In this document: in pieces, positions 40,786 through 48,455 of the stretch
Position numbering within the stretch: position 1 is the stretch's first letter
Layout of the letters: each line of letters begins with the position of its first letter
NCBI RefSeq assembly: GCF_050942215.1
Contig: NZ_CP192056.1
Coordinates: 5,146,001-5,210,000 of the forward strand
Length of the DNA: 64,000 nucleotides
Source: Sphaerimonospora sp050942215
GTDB lineage: Bacteria > Actinomycetota > Actinomycetes > Streptosporangiales > Streptosporangiaceae
Reading direction: 5' to 3'
The notes under the pieces: model-generated
Told to the model about the DNA's origin: nothing
What the model saw: the letters and a program-made list of their open reading frames with translations, nothing else
Databases searched by the model: none
Position numbers and translations under genes: made by a program

Positions 40786-42372
40786 GTGAAGCGCTCTTTC
40801 GCCTTCGGTGGCGTCGTCGCCGCCGCCGGCCTGCTGGCCGCAGGCCTGGCCACCCCCGCTCAGGCCGCCGACGAGGTCGCCAAGGACGTCCTGGCCGGCA
40901 CCCCCTACGCCGCCAACCAGATCGCCCAGTACTGGCTGGGCGAGGCCCGGGCCAACCTGATTCAGGCGACGCCGTACGCCGTGGAGACGCAGATCCCGGC
41001 GAAGCACGTGTCCAAGGGCGGGCCCACCGCCGACACCAAGCCGGGTGTCGTTCCGGCGATCGGCGACGAGAAGAAGACCGCGAGCAAGTCGAAGAACGTC
41101 AACCTGCCCAAGACCACGGGCAAGGTGTTCTTCATCGGCGCGGACAGGAAGCCGCACTGGTGCACCGCCACCTCGGTGCAGTCGCAGTACCGCAACCTGG
41201 TCGCCACGGCCGGGCACTGCGTGTACGACACCGAGTCCAACAAGGCCACGATGGACAAGTGGGTCTTCGTCCCGGGCTACTACCAGGGCAAGACCCCGTG
41301 GGGCATCTACGTGGGTAAGCAGGCCTTCACCCACTACGACTTCGACGTCTACGAGGACGGCGACCGCGACTACGCGTTCGTCACCGTCTACAACGGTGTC
41401 GCGCTGAACGGCGCCTCCGAGGTCACCGCGGCCGAGTACGCCAAGTACGCCAGGGACGTGCGTGACCTCAAGAGCTACACGTTCAAGACCAAGGCCGGGC
41501 TGGACGCCTTCCTGAAGGCGAACCCGAAGGCCTCCGACAGGTCCACGAAGAAGACCGAGACCACCTACGAGGTCGACAAGACCAAGGTCGTCGCCAAGGG
41601 CACCGAGCACTCGACCCTCAACGACAGCGCGACGATCGAGGAGTTCCTGAAGTTCAACCTCGGCAAGAAGGCCGACGACCTGAAGGACCTCTTCACGCCG
41701 AAGGAGGGCACGGGCTTCACCAGCACCCAGCTCACCAAGGACGAATACACGGCCGCCGTCCCCAAGGTCGCCGGGTTCCCCCTCCCCTTCCACATCACCA
41801 AGGACCACAAGACCGTCTACTACACCACCGGCATCGGGAACAACGCCAAGTACTACAAGCGGACCTTCTGGGTGAACTACGGCTTCAAGGTCAACACCAA
41901 GGAGATCTGGACGTACAAGGCGGAGCGCTACTTCGCGCTCGCGCTGAAGGACGCCGGCCGCCTGGGTGACAACGTCGGTGGTCAGGGCCTGGCCTACAAC
42001 CAGAAGGTCGGCAAGGCGGTCTTCGTGTTCGGCTACCCGAGCGGCTCGCACCCGGACGGCAACTACGCCTACTCCGGCAAGACCCTCAAGTGGAGCTACG
42101 GCAAGACCTTCGCCGCGCAGGCTCCCGCGATCAAGGCCGAGGAGCTCGTGGGGGTCAAGTCGTCCTTCACCGGTGAAGGCTCCTCGGGCTCGGCGTGGCT
42201 GCTCAACTATGTGAGCAACCGCCGCATCGGCTACCTGAACGGCGTGACCATCGGCGTCTCCGACACCGACGGCAACAAGCGCATCGACACCAGCGTCTCC
42301 CCGTACTTCGACGGCGAGACCTACGGCGTCTACAAGGCCGCGGCCGCCCTCTGGTCCGGCAAGATCGTCTGA
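40786..42372 (+). CDS. Secreted trypsin/V8-like serine protease, paralogue P3 with large insert
   Basis: A 528-residue exported protein, the longest of the family. Signal peptide and propeptide are as in P1. The triad is intact: LVATAGHCVYD, DGDRDYAFV and GEGSSGSAW. Between the Asp strand and the conserved DAGRLGDNVGGQG there is an insert of about 190 residues that is rich in Lys, Asp and Thr (for example KTETTYEVDKTKVVAKGTEH), against about 15 in P4 and about 60-80 in P1, P2 and P5. It may be a substrate- or surface-binding subdomain; no family is recognised. The GTG start is set by CAAGGAG and alignment with P1/P2. Confidence 0.86.
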   Translation: MKRSFAFGGVVAAAGLLAAGLATPAQAADEVAKDVLAGTPYAANQIAQYWLGEARANLIQATPYAVETQIPAKHVSKGGPTADTKPGVVPAIGDEKKTASKSKNVNLPKTTGKVFFIGADRKPHWCTATSVQSQYRNLVATAGHCVYDTESNKATMDKWVFVPGYYQGKTPWGIYVGKQAFTHYDFDVYEDGDRDYAFVTVYNGVALNGASEVTAAEYAKYARDVRDLKSYTFKTKAGLDAFLKANPKASDRSTKKTETTYEVDKTKVVAKGTEHSTLNDSATIEEFLKFNLGKKADDLKDLFTPKEGTGFTSTQLTKDEYTAAVPKVAGFPLPFHITKDHKTVYYTTGIGNNAKYYKRTFWVNYGFKVNTKEIWTYKAERYFALALKDAGRLGDNVGGQGLAYNQKVGKAVFVFGYPSGSHPDGNYAYSGKTLKWSYGKTFAAQAPAIKAEELVGVKSSFTGEGSSGSAWLLNYVSNRRIGYLNGVTIGVSDTDGNKRIDTSVSPYFDGETYGVYKAAAALWSGKIV

Positions 42373-42396
42373 GTCTCCGGCTCCTGAAGCGACGAG

Positions 42397-42432
42397 CACA
42401 CGGGGTCTGGCTTCCGGCCGGACCCCGCCGTG
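42397..42432 (+). terminator. Terminator after P3
   Basis: CGGGGTC-T-GGC, loop TTCC, GGC(C)-G-GACCCCG forms a strong stem 24 bp after the P3 stop, extended by ACAC and GTGT on the outside. Confidence 0.75.
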
Positions 42433-42799
42433 TCTTCTCCGGGCGGCGGCCGGATCCCTCGTACGGCAGGTCCCGTTTTAGACGGACCCGACGCGGCGAA
42501 ACGTGCCGCCCGGATAACGTGATTCGCCTCACATCGACGGAACGATGCGAGAAGGATCTCTCCGCGGCACCCTTCGCGTCCGCCCGTCACCCGAGCACTG
42601 ATCTGCGCGTTCGCCGGCATCGATCCCGGGCCTCACGATCTCCCGAAGATAACGGAACGATCTCGATGCGGTCCGGCGCGAACGTCTCACCGTGAACCGC
42701 TTCCCGGTGGTCATGCGCCCGGTAGTGTTCTTTGACGTTCCCTTTACTGACGCTTGGAGCGGAGATGACCGTTCCACGCCAGAGCATGGAGAATTACGT
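42433..42799 (+). promoter_or_regulatory. Upstream region of P4 with CRP-like box, -10 and shared leader
   Basis: CGTGATTCGCCTCACA at 42518-42533 differs from TGTGA-N6-TCACA by one base. GATAACGGAACGATCTCG near 42648 is shared with P2/P3. TAGTGT at 42723 is a weak -10, and CCCTTTACTGACG is at 42740. Confidence 0.62.
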
Positions 42800-43885
42800 A
42801 TGAAGCGCACCCTCGTCTTCGGTGGCGGCGTCGCCGCCGCCGGCCTTCTGGCCGCAGGTCTGGTCGCCCCGGCCCAGGCGGCCAATGATGTGAAGTCCAC
42901 GAACCTGGCCAATACCAACTTCGCGGCCTGGCAGGTCATCAACTACTGGTGGGGCGAGAAGCATTCCAACTTCGTGAACGCCACGCCGTACAACGTCGAG
43001 ACCGACGTCAAGCGGGCGAAGCACATCTCCACCGGCGGTCCCTCTGCCGACAGCAAGGCGGGGATCGTCCCGGCGATCGGCGACGAGAAGAAGGCCGCGA
43101 GCAAGTCGAAGAACGTCAACCTGCCCCGGACCACGGGCAAGGTGTTCTTCCGCGGCGCCGACGGCAAGCCGCACTGGTGCTCGGCCACCTCGGTGCAGTC
43201 GCAGTACCGCAACCTGGTCGCCACGGCCGGGCACTGCGTCTACGACACCGTGAGCAACAAGGCCACGCTCGACAAGTGGGTCTTCGTCCCGGGCTACTAC
43301 CAGGGCAAGACCCCGTGGGGCATCTACGTGGGTAAGACCGCGTACACGCACTACGACTTCGACGTGTACGAGGACGGCGACCGCAACTACGCGTTCGTCA
43401 CCGTCTACAACGGCGTGCTTCCCGACGGCTGGGACCGCAAGAAGCGCCGGATGAAGATCAAGGACGTCGGCCGTCTCGGCGACAACGTCGGCGGTCAGGG
43501 CCTGGCCTACAACCAGAAGGTCGGCGTGAACGTCTTCGTGTTCGGTTACCCGAGCGGGTCGCACCCGGACGGCAACCACGCCTTCAACGGCAAGACCCTC
43601 AAGTGGACCTACGGCAAGACCTTCGCGGTCCAGGCCCCGGCCATCAAGGGCGAGGAGCTCATCGGCACCAAGTCCTCCTTCACCGGTCAGGGCGCCATCG
43701 GCTCCTCCTGGCTGCTCCAGTACAAGAGCGCCAAGCGGATCGGCTACCTGAACGGCGTGACCATCGGCGTCTCCGACACCGACGGCAACAAGCGCTACGA
43801 CACCAGCGTCTCCCCGTACTTCGACGGCGAGACCTACGGCGTCTACAAGGCCGCCATCTCCAACTGGTCCGGCAAGATCGCCTGA
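42800..43885 (+). CDS. Secreted protease-like protein, paralogue P4: probable pseudoprotease
   Basis: A 361-residue exported paralogue and the most compact, with only about 15 residues between the Asp strand and the DVGRLGDNVGGQG segment. The histidine is kept (LVATAGHCVYD), while the catalytic Asp is Asn196 (DGDRNYAFV, AAC at 43385) and the catalytic Ser is Ile300 (GQGAIGSSW, ATC at 43697). The same two positions are lost as in P2, with a different residue at Ser, suggesting independent or progressive loss. The reading frame, signal peptide, propeptide and first disulfide are intact. Start ATG after ATGGAG. Confidence 0.85.
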   Translation: MKRTLVFGGGVAAAGLLAAGLVAPAQAANDVKSTNLANTNFAAWQVINYWWGEKHSNFVNATPYNVETDVKRAKHISTGGPSADSKAGIVPAIGDEKKAASKSKNVNLPRTTGKVFFRGADGKPHWCSATSVQSQYRNLVATAGHCVYDTVSNKATLDKWVFVPGYYQGKTPWGIYVGKTAYTHYDFDVYEDGDRNYAFVTVYNGVLPDGWDRKKRRMKIKDVGRLGDNVGGQGLAYNQKVGVNVFVFGYPSGSHPDGNHAFNGKTLKWTYGKTFAVQAPAIKGEELIGTKSSFTGQGAIGSSWLLQYKSAKRIGYLNGVTIGVSDTDGNKRYDTSVSPYFDGETYGVYKAAISNWSGKIA

Positions 43886-43905
43886 CGTCTTGGCCCAGGC
43901 CCGCA

Positions 43906-43939
43906 GGGCCCCGCTGTCGCGACACCGACGGCGGGGCCC
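43906..43939 (+). terminator. Terminator after P4
   Basis: GGGCCCCGC and its complement GCGGGGCCC form a 9-bp stem, 21 bp after the stop. A second hairpin (GAGGC...GCCTC with CCGGCG/CGCCGG) lies at 44041-44070. Confidence 0.7.
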
Positions 43940-44411
43940 GTCGGCGGGAACCCGGCTCGCACCTTCCAGACCCTGTCGTTCCCCGCCGCCGCGGGCGAAC
44001 CTCCCGGGGACGGTGGGGCGAACCCGCGCATCAGTGTCATCGAGGCTCCGGCGGCTACGCCGGGGCCTCGATGCGTTCGCGGGCTACTTAGACGTTCGGG
44101 GAGCCTGAACGGTGCCGGTTCTTCGATGTGATTCAGGCCACACTGATCTCAACATGTGAGACGACGGCGGCCGTCCATCCAACGCGAACCGATCCGCGCG
44201 GCCGGTGGCCCGATCTGCGGATACATGGAACAAGCAGCGAGAATCCGGCCGACCAAATCAACATCACGGAAACATCTCACAGCTCATCAAGATCAAAAAT
44301 TTGTGGGAGCGCTTCCCCTGCCCAAGATCATCGAAGTATGGTCCTTACCATCCCTTTACTGACGTATGGGGCGCATAACCGTCCCGCGACAGAGCAATGG
44401 AGAAGAACCCC
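43940..44411 (+). promoter_or_regulatory. Upstream region of P5 with CRP-like box, LacI-type box, -10 and shared leader
   Basis: TGTGATTCAGGCCACA at 44127-44142 is one mismatch from the CRP-type palindrome. CACGGAAACATC near 44266 is shared with P1. TGGGAGCGCTTCCC at 44304-44317 is a 12/14 match to the CebR box and would overlap the -35 region. TATGGT is at 44337 and CCCTTTACTGACG at 44352. Confidence 0.62.
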
Positions 44412-45713
44412 GTGAAGCGCTCCCTCGCCTTCGGCGGCGTCGTCGCCACCGCAGGCCTCCTGGCCGCAGGCCTCGCCGCTCCCGCACAGGCCGCCGGTGA
44501 CACCGTGGCGGACGCCCCCCTCGCCGCCACCGGTATCGCCGCGCAGAACATCGCGGCACTCTGGCTGGCCGAAGGCGCCGCCAACCTGGAATCGGCCAAG
44601 CCGTACAACATCGAGACTCCGCTCAAGTCCAAGCACACCTCCGTGAGCTCCCCCGCCGGGGATGACAAGCCGGGCATCGTGCCGGCGATCGGCGACGAGA
44701 AGAAGAGCACCGCCGGCAAGTCGAAGAACGTCAACCTGCCCCGCACCGTCGGCAAGGTCTTCTTCGCCGAAAAGATCCAGTGGGTTCGGGGCAAGCAGGG
44801 CCGCCTCTACCCCAAGGCCGTCAACGCCCACTGGTGCTCGGCCACCTCGGTCCAGTCGACCTACCGCAACCTGGTCGCCACGGCCGGTCACTGCGCGTAC
44901 GACACCAAGAGCAACAAGAGCACCCTGAACTACTGGGTGTTCGTCCCGGGCTACTACAAGGGCAAGACGCCGTTCGGCATCTACGTCGGCAAGCAGGCCT
45001 TCACCCACTACGACTACGACGTCTACGAGGACGGCGACCGCGACTACGCCTTCGTCACCGTCTACAACGGCCTGAAGATGCCGATCGGCGGCATCAAGGA
45101 CATCAGCGAGATGGTCAAGGCCGGAAAGTGGGACGAGCTCCAGCAGTACGCCGCCTACAAGGAGGTCGACAAGGCCACCTACGACGCCTACGTCAAGGCC
45201 GGCTTCTACAAGGAGCACGTCGGCTACTACACCGTGCCGGCGAGGTTCAGCAAGGACAGGAAGAACCACTACTTCGTCCTGAAGTTCGCCGACGCGGGTC
45301 GCCTGGGCGACAACGTGGGCGGCCAGGGCATCGCCTACAACCAGAAGCTCGGTGCCAACGTCTTCGTGTTCGGCTACCCGAGCGGCGCGCACCCGGACGG
45401 CACGCGCGCGTTCACCGGGCTGACCGCCAAGTGGTCGTACGGCAAGACCTTCGCCGCGCAGGCCCCGGCCATCAAGGCCGAGGAGCTCATGGGCGTCAAG
45501 TCCTCGTTCACCGGTGAGGGCTCGTCGGGTTCGGCCTGGCTGCTCCAGTACAAGAGCGCCAAGCGCGTCGGCTACCTCAACGGCGTGACCATCGGCATCT
45601 CCGACCGCGACGGCAACAAGCGGATCGACACCAGCCTCTCGCCGTACTTCGACGGCGAGACCTACGGCGTCTACAAGGCCGCCGCCGCCGTCTGGTCGGG
45701 CTCGATCGCCTGA
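44412..45713 (+). CDS. Secreted trypsin/V8-like serine protease, paralogue P5 (triad intact)
   Basis: A 433-residue exported protein. Signal peptide ends in APAQAA; the propeptide resembles P2. The triad is intact: LVATAGHCAYD, DGDRDYAFV and GEGSSGSAW. It has two inserts: a basic one, IQWVRGKQGRLYPKAVN, before the first disulfide cysteine, and about 80 residues after the Asp strand (KEVDKATYDAYVKAG), the latter related to the P2 insert. The GTG start at 44412 is chosen over an ATG at 44397 because that ATG is part of the ribosome site ATGGAGAAG and because GTG-AAG-CGC aligns with P1-P4. Confidence 0.86.
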   Translation: MKRSLAFGGVVATAGLLAAGLAAPAQAAGDTVADAPLAATGIAAQNIAALWLAEGAANLESAKPYNIETPLKSKHTSVSSPAGDDKPGIVPAIGDEKKSTAGKSKNVNLPRTVGKVFFAEKIQWVRGKQGRLYPKAVNAHWCSATSVQSTYRNLVATAGHCAYDTKSNKSTLNYWVFVPGYYKGKTPFGIYVGKQAFTHYDYDVYEDGDRDYAFVTVYNGLKMPIGGIKDISEMVKAGKWDELQQYAAYKEVDKATYDAYVKAGFYKEHVGYYTVPARFSKDRKNHYFVLKFADAGRLGDNVGGQGIAYNQKLGANVFVFGYPSGAHPDGTRAFTGLTAKWSYGKTFAAQAPAIKAEELMGVKSSFTGEGSSGSAWLLQYKSAKRVGYLNGVTIGISDRDGNKRIDTSLSPYFDGETYGVYKAAAAVWSGSIA

Positions 45714-45743
45714 TCATCCGGCTCTCGCCGAATCGTCCGGCCA

Positions 45744-45778
45744 GCACAGGGCCCGGCTCCCCCCGCCGGGCCCTGTGC
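45744..45778 (+). terminator. Terminator after P5
   Basis: GCACAGGGCCCGGC, loop of seven, GCCGGGCCCTGTGC, then CTTTTCC: a 14-bp perfect stem 31 bp after the stop with a short T tract. Confidence 0.88.
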
Positions 45779-45917
45779 CTTTTCCGGTTCTTCTTCGGCC
45801 TCTCCCCCGCATTTCCCCTCACGGCCCACCCGGCCGTTTCCGCTATGAAGCCCGCGCGCTGTATGTTCCGATGCGTCCGATGAATGCGTCGGCGGTATTT
45901 CAGCGCGAGGAGTTTCG

Positions 45918-47123
45918 GTGAAGGGCATGCCCCTTTCTGCCCGGGGTGTGGTGGCGATGGCATTCGTGCTCGTTGCGGGCATGCCGGCCCCCGCCCAGGC
46001 CCAGGCGGTCCCCGGCCTGATCCCCAGGATGGGCGGCTACGACATCGCCGTGAGCGACATCCTCGCCACCTCGTCGGCGGTCGCCTCGACGGCGTCGTTC
46101 TGGCTGGAGCAGGGCGGCCGGGCACTGCTGTCCGCGACGCCGTACACCCCGGAGACCGAGATCGCCGCGCAACGCGCCTTCGACGACGGACCCGGCCCCG
46201 ACGGCGCGCCGGGCCTGGTGACGGCGATCGCCGGGACGGCGGCGAAGCGGGCCGCAGCGGACCCGGCGCCGAGCGGCGGAACCGGGAACGGCGGGCTCAC
46301 GAACCGCGGATCGAAGAACGTCAACCTGCCCAAAACCGTGGGCAAGGCGTTCTTCATCGGGGCCGACGGTCACCCGCACTGGTGCTCGGCGACATCCGTA
46401 CGCTCCGATCACGGCAACCTGGTCGCGACGGCCGGACACTGCGTCTACGACGTCCGTCCCGGCACGGCCGCCACCACCATGCGCAACTGGGTCTTCATCC
46501 CGGGATATCGACGAGGCGGCGCGCCGTGGGGCGTCTACGTCGGCAGGCAGGCCTTCACCCACCGCGACTTCGCCACCTATGGAGACGCCGACCGCGACTA
46601 CGCCTTCGTCAACGTCCACACCGGCCTCACACCACAGCGCGCCGGAGCCACGGACCGGTCCCCGAGCCAGTCCCCGGACCAGTCCCCGAAGCGGTCATCG
46701 GAGCAGTCCACGAACCGGTCCGCGACCCGGCAGGAGAACCCGCCGGACCTGACGGACACCGGGCGCCTCGGTGACCGAGTCGGCGGCCAGGGCATCGCCT
46801 ACAACCTGAAGATCGGCAGGACCCTCGTCGTCATCGGCCATCCCACCCGCGGCGGCGATTCTCTCGTCAGCTCGTACGGCAGGCCGTACGGCGCGGCGGA
46901 TCCCGCCATCAAGGCGACGGGGCTGATCGGCCTGCGGCCTGCCCGTGCCGACGCGACCGGCTCCCCCTGGCTGGCCGGCTACCGCGGCCCCCGCGGTCTC
47001 GGTTACCTCAACGGCCTCACCATCGGCTTCGCGGGATCGGGCCGTACGGCCACCGCCGTCTCCCCCTATTTCGACGGCGAGCTCCACATGGTCTACCAGG
47101 CCGCCCGCAAATCCCGACCTTGA
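45918..47123 (+). CDS. Secreted protease-like protein, paralogue P6: Ser replaced by Thr
   Basis: A 401-residue exported paralogue with signal peptide ending in APAQAQA. His (LVATAGHCVYD) and Asp (DADRDYAFV) are kept, but the serine site reads ADATGSPWL: Thr347 (ACC at 46956) stands in the nucleophile place and Asp replaces the oxyanion-hole glycine. Activity is doubtful, though a Thr nucleophile cannot be excluded from sequence alone. The insert after the Asp strand is a short Ser/Pro/Gln repeat (SPSQSPDQSPKRSSEQS). The GTG start follows GAGGAG. It has a TGTATG-like -10 near 45860 but neither the CRP-like box nor the shared leader. Confidence 0.82.
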   Translation: MKGMPLSARGVVAMAFVLVAGMPAPAQAQAVPGLIPRMGGYDIAVSDILATSSAVASTASFWLEQGGRALLSATPYTPETEIAAQRAFDDGPGPDGAPGLVTAIAGTAAKRAAADPAPSGGTGNGGLTNRGSKNVNLPKTVGKAFFIGADGHPHWCSATSVRSDHGNLVATAGHCVYDVRPGTAATTMRNWVFIPGYRRGGAPWGVYVGRQAFTHRDFATYGDADRDYAFVNVHTGLTPQRAGATDRSPSQSPDQSPKRSSEQSTNRSATRQENPPDLTDTGRLGDRVGGQGIAYNLKIGRTLVVIGHPTRGGDSLVSSYGRPYGAADPAIKATGLIGLRPARADATGSPWLAGYRGPRGLGYLNGLTIGFAGSGRTATAVSPYFDGELHMVYQAARKSRP

Positions 47124-47203
47124 CGTAAAAAGAATACAGAGGCTAAAACCACCAGAAATCCGTCATCTTTCCTGCCGGCAACTATGTGATGCAGGTTTCT
47201 GAG

Positions 47204-47218
47204 ATCCTTTACTGATAC
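47204..47218 (+). promoter_or_regulatory. Diverged shared leader upstream of P7
   Basis: ATCCTTTACTGATAC corresponds to the ATCCCTTTACTGACG leader of P1-P5. The 152 bp between P6 and P7 contain no CRP-like box, and no terminator of the AGGGCCCGGCT type. Confidence 0.5.
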
Positions 47219-47275
47219 ATGGGACAAATGAGCTCATGTCCAGCGAACATGTCCATCTCAGGAGCTGCCCCCCTC

Positions 47276-48382
47276 ATGAAGCAGCGTGTGCTTCTCCCCG
47301 TCGTCGCGGCCGCCGGCCTGGTCGCCGCGACCGTCACCGTCACCGGGCCGGTCCAGGCCGCGCCCAAGAAGGCCGCCGGTACGAAACTCGCCTCCGCTTC
47401 CGAGGCGTCCAAGGCCGTCACGTTCTGGCTGACCGACAGCGGCGCCAATCTGAAGGCGGCCAAGCCGTACGGCCTGGAACACAAGGCCGCACCCAAGCAC
47501 GTCTCCACGGGCGGCGGCCCGGCGGCGGACGGCAGGCCGGGCGTCGTACAGGCGATCGGCTACGCGAAGCCGACGTCGGGCAAGTCGAAGAACGTCAACC
47601 TGCCCAAGACCGTCGGCCGGGTCTTCTTCGCCATCGGCAACGGCCTCTACTCCTGCACCGCCACCTCCGTCCAGTCGCAGTACCGCAACCTGGTCGCCAC
47701 CGCCGGGCACTGCGTCTACGACCTCGACGGCCACGCCGTGGCCGACTGGGTCTTCATTCCGGGCTACTACGACGGCAAGGCGCCCTGGGGCGCCTACATC
47801 GGCAAGCAGGCGTTCACCCACCACGACTTCGACGTCTACGAGGACGTCGACCGCGACTACGCCTTCGTCACCGTCTACAACGGCGTGCGGTACGACGCGC
47901 GGAAGGACGTGTTCGTCGACGTCGGCCCGCTGGGCAAGAACGTCGGCGGCCAGGGCCTCGCCTACAACCAGAAGGTCGGCGGATCGGTCTTCGTCTTCGG
48001 CTACCCCATGCTCGCGCACGCTGACGGCAACGCCGTCTGGACGGGCGAGAAGCTCAAGTGGTGCTACGGCAAGCCGTTCTTCCCGGTCAAGGAGGCCTCC
48101 GTCAAGGTCGAGGAGCATGTCGGCCTCAAGTGCTCGATGACCGGCGGCTCCTCCGGCGGCCCCTGGATCCTGAAGTACAACAGCGCCCGCCGGCTCGGCT
48201 ACCTCAACGGCGTCACCAGCCTGGGCGGCGACACCGACGGCAACGGCCGTACCGACACGATCACCTCGGCGTACTTCGACGGCGAGACCTACAGCGTCTA
48301 CAAGGCCGCCTACCCGCTCTGGTCCGGCTCGATCGTGCGCAAGGACGGCTCGCTCGGCATCACCGAGGTCCAAGGCCGCTGA
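47276..48382 (+). CDS. Secreted trypsin/V8-like serine protease, paralogue P7 (triad intact)
   Basis: A 368-residue exported protein, last of the array. Signal peptide VLLPVVAAAGLVAATVTVTG with cleavage near VQAAP. The triad is intact and the serine motif canonical: LVATAGHCVYD, DVDRDYAFV and MTGGSSGGPW. Like P0 it keeps the second cysteine pair (KWCYGK and LKCSMTG), absent from P1-P5. Insert after the Asp strand is short (about 20 residues). The ATG follows AGGAG at a rather long distance. P0 and P7 at the two ends of the array therefore look closest to the ancestral enzyme, with P1-P6 as derived copies. Confidence 0.86.
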   Translation: MKQRVLLPVVAAAGLVAATVTVTGPVQAAPKKAAGTKLASASEASKAVTFWLTDSGANLKAAKPYGLEHKAAPKHVSTGGGPAADGRPGVVQAIGYAKPTSGKSKNVNLPKTVGRVFFAIGNGLYSCTATSVQSQYRNLVATAGHCVYDLDGHAVADWVFIPGYYDGKAPWGAYIGKQAFTHHDFDVYEDVDRDYAFVTVYNGVRYDARKDVFVDVGPLGKNVGGQGLAYNQKVGGSVFVFGYPMLAHADGNAVWTGEKLKWCYGKPFFPVKEASVKVEEHVGLKCSMTGGSSGGPWILKYNSARRLGYLNGVTSLGGDTDGNGRTDTITSAYFDGETYSVYKAAYPLWSGSIVRKDGSLGITEVQGR

Positions 48383-48455
48383 TCCACGCCCTGTGATCCA
48401 CAGCGCCGTGATCGACTATGCCCTTGTCGCACGGCGCCTCGGTTCACTCGCCGAT

